64,000 nucleotides of DNA, taken from NCBI GenBank assembly GCA_028768525.1, contig CP054837.1, positions 912,001 to 976,000 on the forward strand. Direction: 5' to 3'. This DNA is from Desulfobacter sp. (GTDB lineage Bacteria; Desulfobacterota; Desulfobacteria; Desulfobacterales; Desulfobacteraceae). The position numbers and the translations under genes are program-made. Position 1 is the first letter of the stretch; each line of letters opens with the position of its first letter. The notes beneath the pieces are model-generated. The model was not told where the DNA came from, did not search any database, and saw only the letters and a program-made list of their open reading frames with translations. Positions 26,363 to 35,298 of the stretch are shown here, one piece after another.

Positions 26363-27121
26363 TTATTTCTTTTCTTCCTTGGAATCCGACAGGTACACTT
26401 TGAGCTTGTCTTCCATGAGTTTGGGGTGCTCCCCCTCTCTGATGGACAGGATACCTTCGAAAATAATATTCATATTGATGATCTCTTCTTCGGCCCGGCC
26501 GGTGAGCTTATCGCTCATGGGAATAAAAAAGAGGTTGGCCATGACCGCCCCGTAAAAGGTGGTAATCATGGCAACGGCCATTTTGGGGCCGATGGATGAG
26601 GGATCATCCAGGTTGGCCAGCATCTGGACCAGGCCGATAAGGGTACCGATCATTCCGAATGCAGGGGCGTAGGACCCCATGGCAGAAAAAACATTGGCAC
26701 CGGTATCCAGGCCCTTTTTGGTCAGCTCCATCTGTTTTTGCATGATCTGGGCGATGTCGGCGGTCTTCACCCCGTCCACGGTCATCTGAAGCGCCTGGGC
26801 CAGGTAGGGGTCCTCAGTGCTCTGGATATCGCTTTCAATGGAAAGAAGCCCCCCCTTCCTGGCTTTATTGGAAATTTCAACCAGGTTGGCAATGATATCT
26901 TCAGGTTTTTCGATCTTGAATATGAACACTTTCAACCCGGATTTGATCATTCCCAGCACATCGGCCATGGGAAACCCGATCATGACCGCGGCCACGGTCC
27001 CGCCTACAACAATGAGAATGGACGGAATGTTCACGAACATCATAATACTGCCGCCCAGAAGAATGGTTCCCAGTACAAAGCCCAATCCGGAAACAACACC
27101 GATTACCGACGCAATATCCAT
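26363..27121 (-). CDS. motA: Flagellar motor stator protein MotA
   Basis: 252 residues, MotA/PomA length. Four membrane helices are visible: two near the N-terminus (about 5-50) and two around 150-205 separated by a short loop, with a large cytoplasmic loop between the pairs. The late motif SYAPAFGMIGTLIGLVQML and the PKMAVAMITTFYGAV helix are typical. It begins 3 bases after the upstream HD-GYP-like gene ends, so the stator genes belong to that operon. Confidence 0.94.
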   Translation of the reverse strand: MDIASVIGVVSGLGFVLGTILLGGSIMMFVNIPSILIVVGGTVAAVMIGFPMADVLGMIKSGLKVFIFKIEKPEDIIANLVEISNKARKGGLLSIESDIQSTEDPYLAQALQMTVDGVKTADIAQIMQKQMELTKKGLDTGANVFSAMGSYAPAFGMIGTLIGLVQMLANLDDPSSIGPKMAVAMITTFYGAVMANLFFIPMSDKLTGRAEEEIINMNIIFEGILSIREGEHPKLMEDKLKVYLSDSKEEKK

Positions 27122-27124
27122 ATG

Positions 27125-28510
27125 CTAAACCTTTATATAAACCGTTGCATCCACAGGGTACTCCCTGTGGTATTGTATAATTTTATCAATGGATTCCCGG
27201 GTCAGCACGGTATTGGCCGTAAACAGCTTAGTCCCGGAAGCTGTAAACAGGGCGGTCGCCAGTTCCATTCCCGGCTCCAGGTGTTCAATGCCCGCCCCCC
27301 GGACCTTAAACGCCTCAGGTCCCAGGTGAATCACCACATACTTTTCCAGCCACCCCACGATCACCGGATCAAGGCGGACGCCGGCAAGCCCTTCCAGGGC
27401 CTTGAGAATATCATCGACGCCCTTGATTTCCGCCTTCTCCCGCAGGTTCTCCAATTCGTCGGCACCGGCGAGGATCTTTGACGCCAGAGGGATATACCGC
27501 CGCCTCAAACCGTCGGGAAACCCTGTGCCGTCCGCATTTTCGTTGAGGTTGTGAATGATCCGGCCCGGCCCTTCAAATCCCGGACATTGTTTCAGCAGTT
27601 GCGCCCCCTTCACAGGGTACTGCACCCTCAACGCCTGATCATAGGCAGGCGGCCCCTCCGGGCTGTCAGCCGCCATATTAAAGTCATCGTCTTGTCCCTG
27701 TTCCCCAAAAGGGCCCCGGGACAGGCCGGTGAGAAAAAGAAGGCCGATTTCATGCAGCATAGCAGCTTTTCTGAGATCCTCCAACTTTTTTTCACCCATT
27801 CCCATGCCTTTGGCAATGAACTCGGCTATGTTTGCAACCCGCTCGCCATGGCCCCGGTTTTCCTCCACCCGGTGCTGAATTAAGGTATGAAGAATGTTTC
27901 CGAACCCCTCCATATTTTCTTTAAGCAATCTTTTCAGATCGGTTTCACCGGCTTTGAGGCGTCTGCGTTCCAGGGTCATCTGCTGCACCTGCTTCAACGC
28001 GGCATTGAGGCTGTTTCTCTCCTCCCCGAGTTCGGTTTTCGTTTTTTTCAATTCCCCCTTAAACCGGTCCAGGTAGGCAAAAGACCGGTCCAGGGCCTCC
28101 TGTTTGGCATCCAAATCCTGGGCAATCCGGTTTTTTTCCGTATGGCACCTGGACAGGTGTCTGAGAAGATGGTGGGAAACCGGCCATTCAACAGCGTCGT
28201 CAAAGCCTGCCGCCATTAGCGCCACCCGTTCCTCCACCCCGCAATGGGCGGGAAGCACGGCAAAGACCGCAGGCGGGTATTTATGGGGCAAGGCACTGAC
28301 TGTACCGAGCCATTCCCGGGCAAGGGGCATGTCGCATCCCCCTTCCGAAGGGCCGGCAAAGGGGTCCATGAGAAAGATATCCGGCCGCCGGGTCACGTCG
28401 GGAATATCTTCCGGCCCCTGGCATACCGCCACCTCCCATTCCCCTTGGGGGAATTCCAATTGACCGGCCCGCTGGCCGATATATAGGATAAAGGGGACCG
28501 GTCTATCCAT
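27125..28510 (-). CDS. Degenerate HD-GYP protein with receiver-like N-terminus
   Basis: 461 residues from ATG 28510 (AAGGA upstream; the longer frame would overlap the preceding gene). Residues 1-120 resemble a receiver domain without clear phosphorylation residues. A coiled coil follows (about 130-200), then an HD-GYP-like domain. There the usual HDIGK is LHEIGL, the HP motif is YP, and HHE..DGTGYP is reduced to NLNENADGTGFPDG. So the metal ligands are largely lost and c-di-GMP hydrolysis is doubtful; binding or sensing is possible. It lies directly before motA, suggesting control of the motor. Confidence 0.75.
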   Translation of the reverse strand: MDRPVPFILYIGQRAGQLEFPQGEWEVAVCQGPEDIPDVTRRPDIFLMDPFAGPSEGGCDMPLAREWLGTVSALPHKYPPAVFAVLPAHCGVEERVALMAAGFDDAVEWPVSHHLLRHLSRCHTEKNRIAQDLDAKQEALDRSFAYLDRFKGELKKTKTELGEERNSLNAALKQVQQMTLERRRLKAGETDLKRLLKENMEGFGNILHTLIQHRVEENRGHGERVANIAEFIAKGMGMGEKKLEDLRKAAMLHEIGLLFLTGLSRGPFGEQGQDDDFNMAADSPEGPPAYDQALRVQYPVKGAQLLKQCPGFEGPGRIIHNLNENADGTGFPDGLRRRYIPLASKILAGADELENLREKAEIKGVDDILKALEGLAGVRLDPVIVGWLEKYVVIHLGPEAFKVRGAGIEHLEPGMELATALFTASGTKLFTANTVLTRESIDKIIQYHREYPVDATVYIKV

Positions 28511-28524
28511 GGGGTTCCTTGTAC

Positions 28525-29076
28525 TTATTCGGAATAACCATTGGTCCACCACTCGTCCCATTTGGTGTTTAGTATTTCCCCGGCCAGTTGGCGGCCGATA
28601 TCGGTCTTGAGCCGGCCGGTCACATAGGGGAGCCAGCCGTCCGGAGTCGCTGCCCCGATATCCTTTATCTTTTTAAGTTCAAGTATAAAGGAGAGCTGGT
28701 CCGCATCCCTTGCCAGCTGAGCCTCAACCGTCTCCCCCTGGTTGAATTCATCCATAAGCGCCCGTATATCTTCTCCGAATGCAAGATCGCCTGTCAGATG
28801 GTCCAGGGCTTTGGATTCATCAACGGTGTTGTATTTTTTATGGACATAATTATGGTCGTTGGTCCTGGCCTCGGGGATGTCGTGAACCAGGGCCATGGAG
28901 ATGAGCTTTTCCCTGTCCACATCCGGCACCAGCCGGGCCATGGTAAAACAGATAAAAGCGGTGGTAAAGCTGTGCTCTGCAATTGTCTCCCGGCCTGCAC
29001 CGAGAAAGGCATATCCGGTACGATTGAGATCCTTTAGCATCCGCACCTCGAACAGGAGGTCAGCAAGTTTTGTCAT
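28525..29076 (-). CDS. HD-domain phosphohydrolase, YfbR-like
   Basis: 183 residues from ATG 29076, with GGAA five bases upstream; the longer frame starts at a TTG. HD-domain ligands are visible: an N-terminal His in ETIAEHSFTTAF, the HD pair in ALVHDIPEARTNDH, and a later Asp in LARDADQLSFI. The layout is that of YfbR-type 5'-deoxynucleotidases. The substrate is not proven. It is first in an operon with the degenerate HD-GYP protein, motA and motB, from a divergent promoter. Confidence 0.8.
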   Translation of the reverse strand: MTKLADLLFEVRMLKDLNRTGYAFLGAGRETIAEHSFTTAFICFTMARLVPDVDREKLISMALVHDIPEARTNDHNYVHKKYNTVDESKALDHLTGDLAFGEDIRALMDEFNQGETVEAQLARDADQLSFILELKKIKDIGAATPDGWLPYVTGRLKTDIGRQLAGEILNTKWDEWWTNGYSE

Positions 29077-29112
29077 TTCACTTCCGTTTTCTAGTAATTC
29101 GCGTATCAATTC

Positions 29113-29149
29113 TTGACTTTTTATAGAACAGGAGCTTAAATAAAGTCAA
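29113..29149. promoter_or_regulatory. Symmetric overlapping divergent promoters
   Basis: Plus strand: TTGACT (29113-29118), 18-base spacer, TAAATA (29137-29142). Minus strand: TTGACT (29149-29144), 18-base spacer, TATAAA (29125-29120). Both promoters occupy the same 37 bases, so only one can hold RNA polymerase at a time. They serve the LysM gene and the HD/HD-GYP/mot operon. Confidence 0.65.
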
Positions 29150-29226
29150 GATTTACAGGCTTCAAGGCACCACAGCAAACAAATTAGATTAAATATACCA
29201 GCACAAACCGCTTCAGGGGGGAGATC

Positions 29227-30243
29227 ATGGCCGGGCAAATAAAAAATATCGCATCCATTAAAACAGCCGTTTTGCTTTTTATCCTTGTTTCGTTTTTTGC
29301 GGGAACAGCCGCCTGGGCCCAGGCACCGCAACCCTTTGATGTACAGGAAGATACAGGATTTTATTACACCATCAAAAAAGGGGACACCCTCTGGGACCTC
29401 TCCCAGAAATTTTACAATTCCCAGTGGGACTGGCCCGGCCTCTGGGAAATGAACAAAAAAATCAAAAACCCCCACTGGATTTACCCGGGCAACCGAATCC
29501 GGGTTTACCTGAAACCTGAATTCAAGACAGCCGGTGACCAGAAAATGGTTGAGGCATCCAGCCCGGCACCGATCACCCCACAGTTCAACTTTCCTGCCAT
29601 TGATCACATCGGATTTATCAAAGATGCGGAAATACCGGCCCTGGGAACCATTATCCGTGAACAGGACGGCAACCTGATGATGTCTTCGGACGATATTATC
29701 TATATCCGTCCCCTGGCCCCCCTCACCGTGGGAATGTCCTACCAGATATTTAATACGGAATTGGTGGAAGAAAAAATAAACGGCAGTGTATTCAAAGGCG
29801 TCAAACACCTGATAAAGGGAAAAGTCAAGATCCTTGACATCAATGACCGCTATGCCACCGCTCTGATTACAGCATCCAACAGATATGCCACCATCGGGGA
29901 TAAAATCATGATCCCGCTGGAGCGGAACGCCACCCTCACGGTCCAGGAAAAACCCGCCCCCCTTGACGGTGTCATCCTCTGTTCAGAAGACAACGAACGA
30001 ATGGTAAACGATTATAAAATCGCCTTCATCAACAAGGGAAAATTCGATAACGTCCGCCCCGGACAGATTTACTCCGTTCTCCAGGTCCAGCAAAACCTCT
30101 CCGTCCATGACGTGGACGATGTGGCCCTACTGGATCCGCTGAATTCAGGCCGCCTCATCGTCCTGCACACCGAACCGGAAAGCGCCACCGTAATGGTGCT
30201 CTCCTCCAAACGGGAAATCCTTCCAGGCGACCTTGTACGTTAG
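29227..30243 (+). CDS. Exported LysM-domain protein
   Basis: 338 residues. A signal peptide ends near AAWAQAPQP. One LysM domain follows (about 45-100): YTIKKGDTLWDLSQKFYN and IYPGNRIRVYL, with DWPGLWEMNKKIKNPHW between, a form found in many Desulfobacterota. The remaining 230 residues form beta-rich segments without a known domain. LysM binds peptidoglycan glycan chains, so the protein is probably periplasmic. A GGGGGG-type site lies before the ATG. The gene is expressed from the divergent promoter at 29.1 kb. Confidence 0.82.
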   Translation: MAGQIKNIASIKTAVLLFILVSFFAGTAAWAQAPQPFDVQEDTGFYYTIKKGDTLWDLSQKFYNSQWDWPGLWEMNKKIKNPHWIYPGNRIRVYLKPEFKTAGDQKMVEASSPAPITPQFNFPAIDHIGFIKDAEIPALGTIIREQDGNLMMSSDDIIYIRPLAPLTVGMSYQIFNTELVEEKINGSVFKGVKHLIKGKVKILDINDRYATALITASNRYATIGDKIMIPLERNATLTVQEKPAPLDGVILCSEDNERMVNDYKIAFINKGKFDNVRPGQIYSVLQVQQNLSVHDVDDVALLDPLNSGRLIVLHTEPESATVMVLSSKREILPGDLVR

Positions 30244-30283
30244 CGGCCGCCTTAATTAGACTTCGAATCAGGGCGGCCTGGTA

Positions 30284-32107
30284 TCAGACCAGATCCCAGG
30301 TCACCCGCAGTATCTCCTGATAGGTGGTCAGTCCCTGGAGCATTTTTTTAATCCCCCCCTGCCTTAAGGTGACCAGCCCCTCCCGGGCGGCTTTTTTTCT
30401 CAGTGCAGACAAATCCGCATCATTGGATGTCAGGTGCTTTAAAGACTCGGTATAGGGCAGGATTTCATAAATACCCGTCCGCCCCTGGTATCCGGTGTTC
30501 CTGCATTTGATACACCCCTTGCCGTGTTTGAGGGGAACTTTCCCGGTCCGGGGAACCGACAGTCCCAGTTCAGTCAGCTCCGATGCCTCCATTTCAAAGG
30601 ATTCCACACAATGGGGGCAGATTTTCCGAACCAGCCGCTGGGCTACCACCCCGGTGAGGGAAGAGTGGACCAGGTAAGGGGGAATTCCCAGATCCAGAAG
30701 CCTGAAAATGGTGGACACCGAATCATTGGTGTGGAGGGTCGACAGGACCAAGTGGCCGGTGAGGGCCGCCTGAACCGCCGCCTGGGCCGTCTCCAGGTCC
30801 CGGATCTCCCCCACCATGATGATATCCGGATCCTGCCGCAGAATATTTTTCAGCACCGAACCAAATGTGACGTCAATGGCCGGCTGCACCCCGATCTGGT
30901 TGAATTCCTCATGGATCATTTCAATGGGATCTTCAATGGTGGTGATGTTGACTTCGGGGGAAGAGAGCATGCGAAGGCTGGAGTATAGGGTGGTGGACTT
31001 TCCCGATCCGGTGGGACCGGTCACCAGCACAATACCGAAGGGCATGGTGATCAGATTCTTATATTTTTGAAACGCCCCCTGGGAAAACCCCAGCTGTTCA
31101 AGGTCCTGGAAGAGGATATCCGGGTCCATGATCCGCATCACCACCTTTTCCCCGAATGCCACGGGGATGGTGGACACCCGGATTTCCACCTCTGTATCCT
31201 CCTTGGACAATTTAATCCGGCCGTCCTGGGGCCGCCGCTTTTCCGCCATATCCAGGGCGGACAATGTCTTGATCCGGCTGACAACGGCATTGTGAAGCTT
31301 TTTGGGCAGTTTATACACGGTGTGCAGGGCCCCGTCGATGCGCATGCGCACCAGGCAGACCTCCCGCTTGGGTTCGATATGGATATCCGAGGCCTTCTGG
31401 TCAAAGGAATAGGAAAAAAGATGGTTCACCGCATTGACGATATGCTGGTCCGTGGAAGGCAGTTCGTCCATGGCCGTCAGACTGACAAACTGTTCCAGGT
31501 TGCCCAGGTCCACCCCCTTTTTGGCAAAAAGGTCCTCTGCCGCGGAAATGGAATGCTGAAATCCGAAAAATTCCCGAATCAGCTTAATGATATCACTCCG
31601 GGAGCTGACGATGGGCGTCACCTTCAATTTAGAGACCCGCTCCACATCGGCAATGGCTTCGTGGTTAAACGGATTCGGGGTCGCCACCACCAGCTTTCCC
31701 GCCTCCATTTCCATGGGCAGCAGCAGGTGCTTCAGTGCAAAGGATTTTGAGATGGTGCCGGTGACAAATTTCAGCTCCAATTTCAGCGGGTCGATCTTCT
31801 TATAAGGCAGGCGCCAGGAGGCGGCCAGGGCCCTGTAAACCAGGTCCTCGTCAAGAACCTTGTCCGGCTTGTCCTGACGGTTCAGCTTCGAATGGATAAC
31901 CACATCAATGAAAGAGATACCGGCCATGGCCTTGGCCTTATCCGCCGGAGTCATTTTATCTCCCCCGGCCTTGACCAGAATGGCCTCACGGACCTGCCGC
32001 TCCCTGCGGATCAGGTCCCTGGCCTGGTCCGTCGTGATCAGCCGTGCCGAAATCAGCGCCTGACATACCGCCTTGGGGGATAATTGTTTATTTAAAAGAG
32101 AATTCAT
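30284..32107 (-). CDS. GspE/PilB-type secretion or pilus assembly ATPase
   Basis: 607 residues from ATG 32107. An in-frame TTG at 32143 has a better ribosome binding site (AAGGA), so the start is uncertain by 12 residues. N-terminal MshEN-type domains are followed by the ATPase core: ASDIHIEP, Walker A GPTGSGKSTT, Asp box and EDPIEMIHEEFNQIGV, Walker B ILRQDPDIIMVGEIRD and a four-cysteine zinc module (CPHC...CIKC near 520-560). It powers type II secretion or type IV pilus assembly. No other secretion genes lie beside it, so which machine it serves is open. Confidence 0.88.
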   Translation of the reverse strand: MNSLLNKQLSPKAVCQALISARLITTDQARDLIRRERQVREAILVKAGGDKMTPADKAKAMAGISFIDVVIHSKLNRQDKPDKVLDEDLVYRALAASWRLPYKKIDPLKLELKFVTGTISKSFALKHLLLPMEMEAGKLVVATPNPFNHEAIADVERVSKLKVTPIVSSRSDIIKLIREFFGFQHSISAAEDLFAKKGVDLGNLEQFVSLTAMDELPSTDQHIVNAVNHLFSYSFDQKASDIHIEPKREVCLVRMRIDGALHTVYKLPKKLHNAVVSRIKTLSALDMAEKRRPQDGRIKLSKEDTEVEIRVSTIPVAFGEKVVMRIMDPDILFQDLEQLGFSQGAFQKYKNLITMPFGIVLVTGPTGSGKSTTLYSSLRMLSSPEVNITTIEDPIEMIHEEFNQIGVQPAIDVTFGSVLKNILRQDPDIIMVGEIRDLETAQAAVQAALTGHLVLSTLHTNDSVSTIFRLLDLGIPPYLVHSSLTGVVAQRLVRKICPHCVESFEMEASELTELGLSVPRTGKVPLKHGKGCIKCRNTGYQGRTGIYEILPYTESLKHLTSNDADLSALRKKAAREGLVTLRQGGIKKMLQGLTTYQEILRVTWDLV

Positions 32108-32221
32108 GGAATCTTTTATATGCCCAACACGCCATGGTTTCAAGCTTTTCCTTGACTTTTCCCCCCTTGTCTGTACAGATAATCAGCTTTGGTTTCACAA
32201 CCTGAAACGGAGAACCCGGCC

Positions 32222-33148
32222 ATGACCTATATCAAACTATTGCTCACCGCCTTTTTCTGGGGCGGCACCTTTATTGCCGGCAAAGGCCTTGCAGGAAAGG
32301 TAGATCCCTACTCCGCAGCTTTCTTGCGGTTTACCATCGCCTCTTTCTTTCTGCTTATCCTGGTCATGAAGACCGAAAAAAGACTGCCCCGGATCAACGG
32401 GCGCCAGGCAATCTTCATTCTATTGTCAGGCCTCACCGGCATATTCGCCTATAATATCCTCTTTTTCACGGGACTGACCCTGATCAATGCCAACCGGGCC
32501 TCGCTGATCATTGCCACCAACCCCATTTTCATCAGCCTGGCATCGGCCCTGTTTTTCAAGGAGCGGCTGACCCCGGTTAAAATGGCCGGCCTGTTCCTCT
32601 CGGTTACAGGCGCCCTTTTGATCATCTCCGGGGGCAGCCTTTCAGCCATCTTCACCACCGGCATCGGCAGGGGGGAGCTGGCCATATTCGGCTGCGTTTT
32701 TTCATGGGTCTCCTATTCCATTCTGGGAAAACCCCTGATGAAGGATTTTTCCCCCCTGGTATCGGTATGCTATTCATCCCTGGCCGGAACGGCTATGCTC
32801 CTATTTCCCGCCCTGTTTAAAGGAACAGCCGCCCATCTTCCGGGCTACGGACTGGCGGAATGGGGCAGTCTTTTTTACCTGGGTTTCTTCGGCACGGTGC
32901 TGGGATTTTACTGGTATTACCAGGGGATACAGCAGATCGGCCCCACCAAATCCGGGGTATTCATCAACTTTGTTCCGGTATCGGCCATTTTCCTGGCCTA
33001 TCTGATCCTGGACGAGCCCGTTACCCGGGAGCTGATTCTGGGAGCCGCCCTGGTGGTCACAGGGGTGTACCTGACCAACACCTCAAAGGCCCTGCCCCGG
33101 AACCGGGAGCCCGATTCGGCCAAACCACCGATTCAGGAACACCAATAA
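32222..33148 (+). CDS. EamA/DMT-superfamily transporter
   Basis: 308 residues from ATG 32222 (GGAG nine bases upstream; the longer frame starts before it). There are ten hydrophobic helices in two EamA repeats. The first begins MTYIKLLLTAFFWGGTFIAGK and includes NANRASLIIATNPIFISL; the second has GCVFSWVSYSILGK and IFLAYLILDEPVTRE. Such carriers export metabolites or amino acids; the substrate cannot be assigned. It ends about 30 bases before the dimethylargininase gene and may be co-transcribed with it. Confidence 0.85.
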   Translation: MTYIKLLLTAFFWGGTFIAGKGLAGKVDPYSAAFLRFTIASFFLLILVMKTEKRLPRINGRQAIFILLSGLTGIFAYNILFFTGLTLINANRASLIIATNPIFISLASALFFKERLTPVKMAGLFLSVTGALLIISGGSLSAIFTTGIGRGELAIFGCVFSWVSYSILGKPLMKDFSPLVSVCYSSLAGTAMLLFPALFKGTAAHLPGYGLAEWGSLFYLGFFGTVLGFYWYYQGIQQIGPTKSGVFINFVPVSAIFLAYLILDEPVTRELILGAALVVTGVYLTNTSKALPRNREPDSAKPPIQEHQ

Positions 33149-33179
33149 AAAATCAACCCCAATAGAATGAGGAGTCTCC

Positions 33180-33941
33180 ATGTTCACCCGCGCCATCGTA
33201 AAACGCCCCTGTAAAAATATGATCAACGGCATCACGGAAGCCGGCCTGGGCTCTCCGGACTATGACCTGGCCTGCCGCCAGCACGACGCCTACATCCAGG
33301 CCCTTGAGACCTGCGGCCTCTCCGTCACCGTGCTGCCGCCCGAAGAAGCATACCCGGATTCGGTATTCATAGAGGACACCTGCCTGGTGACCCCCAAATG
33401 TGCCGTGATCACCCGCCCCGGCGCCCAAAGCCGCAAAGGGGAGACCCAAAGCGTCCGGCAGGCCATGGCAGCATTTGATCTGCCCACAGAGGAAATCGCA
33501 GCACCGGGGACCCTTGATGCCGGCGATATCATGATGGTGGGAGATCATTATTTTGTGGGGCGCTCAGCACGCACCAACGCCGAAGGCTTTGCCCAGCTTG
33601 AAACCATATTAAACCGATACGGGATGACGGCCTCGGCCGTGGAACTGGAATCCGTGCTCCATCTGAAAACAGGCATCTCATACCTTGAAAACAACAATCT
33701 TCTGGCCTGGGGCGAATTTCTCACCAAGGAAGCATTGTCAAAGTTTAATATTCTTGGGGTTGATAACGACGAGGCCTATGCGGCAAATTCTGTCTGGGTC
33801 AACGGATATGTGCTGGTGCCGGCGGGCCACGGACGGACCATGGATATGATTGAAGCGGCCGGGTACCGGCCTGTGGAGGTGGATGTCTCGGAATTCAGGA
33901 AACTGGACGGGGGGCTAAGCTGCCTGTCGCTTCGGTTTTAG
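33180..33941 (+). CDS. Dimethylargininase (DDAH family amidinohydrolase)
   Basis: 253 residues. This is the penta-repeat fold of the guanidine-modifying superfamily: PDSVFIEDTCLV (substrate Asp/Glu), GTLDAGDIMMVGDHYFVGRS, HLKTGISYLENN with the catalytic His, and the C-terminal GGLSCLSLRF with catalytic Cys248. It hydrolyses N-omega-methylated arginine to citrulline and methylamines. The catalytic set is complete. It follows an EamA carrier and ends at a strong terminator. Confidence 0.9.
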   Translation: MFTRAIVKRPCKNMINGITEAGLGSPDYDLACRQHDAYIQALETCGLSVTVLPPEEAYPDSVFIEDTCLVTPKCAVITRPGAQSRKGETQSVRQAMAAFDLPTEEIAAPGTLDAGDIMMVGDHYFVGRSARTNAEGFAQLETILNRYGMTASAVELESVLHLKTGISYLENNNLLAWGEFLTKEALSKFNILGVDNDEAYAANSVWVNGYVLVPAGHGRTMDMIEAAGYRPVEVDVSEFRKLDGGLSCLSLRF

Positions 33942-33949
33942 TTTAAACG

Positions 33950-33987
33950 AAAAATGCCGGGCACCTTGAAAAAGGCCCGGCATTTTT
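33950..33987. terminator. Bidirectional terminator between the dimethylargininase and ferredoxin genes
   Basis: ATGCCGGGC (33954-33962) pairs with GCCCGGCAT (33975-33983), flanked by AAAA on the left and TTTTT on the right. It lies between convergent genes, so it works both ways. Confidence 0.88.
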
Positions 33988-34006
33988 ATAGACAAAACGC
34001 GTTTGC

Positions 34007-34195
34007 TTAGTCTTCTTCGACTACAATGGCGTCTTCTTCACAAACTTCTACACAGCTTTCGCAGCCCATGCATTCTTCTGCATTGACGGGAACGGATTTT
34101 TCGTCTTCCATTTCAAATACTTCCACGGGGCAGACGTCTACACATTCTTCACAGCCAACGCATTTGGATTGATCAACGATCGGATTAAAAGCCAT
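34007..34195 (-). CDS. 2[4Fe-4S] ferredoxin
   Basis: 62 residues, very acidic. There are two CxxCxxCxxxCP/CE clusters: CVGCEECVDVCP (residues 12-23) and CMGCESCVEVCE (about 42-53). The second lacks the usual proline after the last cysteine. It is a soluble low-potential electron carrier, abundant in sulfate reducers and other anaerobes. It is monocistronic, with an AAGGAGG site and a terminator close behind. Confidence 0.95.
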   Translation of the reverse strand: MAFNPIVDQSKCVGCEECVDVCPVEVFEMEDEKSVPVNAEECMGCESCVEVCEEDAIVVEED

Positions 34196-34308
34196 TTTAA
34201 TAACCTCCTTAAAATTAACGGTACGATTTTATAAACTCATTTTTTTTAGATTTCATACCTGATTTAAAACACGCTTTTACAACATATTTTTTACTAAAAT
34301 CAAGTGTT

Positions 34309-35292
34309 TTATGAGTTTAATTTGACCAGACATACAATTAGCTGCCTGCCCGGTATATTAAAAGTTTTATTCAAGTCTCCGCCGGGGAAAGAACAGACCC
34401 TGATCCCGCCGGCGGGGCAACTGCACCCGACATCGTTTTTTTCTTCCGGCCAGACGGCGCTGTTGCCCGAAACAATCTCTTCAAGGCTGTTTGAAATCTT
34501 CCCGAGCCACTCTTCCCTCTGACCACAACCATGTTCATGCACTTTTATGGAATCAATGTCAAGCCCATTTATCATCCGGTCTGAATTGGCCGCCAAATAG
34601 TCCATCACCCCTGAACTTGTGGTGGCCAGGACGGTGCAGTCCCCCTCCGGATCAAGGCACCCCGCCTCTCCGGCAACCGCACACCAGGCCCGGATCCGCT
34701 CCTCAATCTGACCGGGATTCATCTCTGCAAGGGGATCCATCTTAGCCTCAACACCCGCAGCCCAATCTTCAGCCCCGGACAGACCGCTTTTATCCTCCAG
34801 TTCACCCTTGAGTTCCGCAAACAGGGCCGCATTATTTTCATCCATGGCCTGAAGGCTGTTGCGGATGGTTTTGTTTTCCATATCCAGAATCTCAGCAAAC
34901 CGAAGCACAAGCAGGGGATCCCCCTGGGGCACCTCCTCTTCAGGGGCCGGGAATGCCCCACCGCTGCGAATCTGGGATTGGATAGCCGCCACACCGTTCT
35001 CATCCTTGAGCCAGGTTTTTTCGCGGATCAAGGCCTTTAAATTCTTTTCGTTTCCCCTGTGTATGGCCGCCCAGTCCTTGAACGCATGAACCTGGGCTTC
35101 CAGGGCGGCAGCCCGCGCCTCATCAACGGCAACCGGCTCAAGCCGGCCGCTGTCCACCAGGTCCGAATAATGGGATTGGGAAAACTCTGACCGGTCCAGG
35201 GACAGCACCTTGAATGCCTCAAAAAAGCCACCCATGGTCCGGGCCTGGTCCGGGGTCATACGGGTAAAGGGGAAAAAACAAATGGGTCTCAT
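34309..35292 (-). CDS. Uncharacterised protein downstream of the CysK-CysRS-like fusion
   Basis: 327 residues from ATG 35292, whose AAGGTG site lies inside the end of the upstream gene, so the two are read together. No signal peptide or membrane span. It begins MRPICFFPFTRMTPDQA, is rich in charged helices, and has a cysteine-containing C-terminal third (HGCGQREEW, VGCSCPAGGIRVC). No family is recognised. Its link to a cysteine-related fusion enzyme suggests, but does not prove, a related role. Confidence 0.7.
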   Translation of the reverse strand: MRPICFFPFTRMTPDQARTMGGFFEAFKVLSLDRSEFSQSHYSDLVDSGRLEPVAVDEARAAALEAQVHAFKDWAAIHRGNEKNLKALIREKTWLKDENGVAAIQSQIRSGGAFPAPEEEVPQGDPLLVLRFAEILDMENKTIRNSLQAMDENNAALFAELKGELEDKSGLSGAEDWAAGVEAKMDPLAEMNPGQIEERIRAWCAVAGEAGCLDPEGDCTVLATTSSGVMDYLAANSDRMINGLDIDSIKVHEHGCGQREEWLGKISNSLEEIVSGNSAVWPEEKNDVGCSCPAGGIRVCSFPGGDLNKTFNIPGRQLIVCLVKLNS

Positions 35293-35298
35293 CAACAA

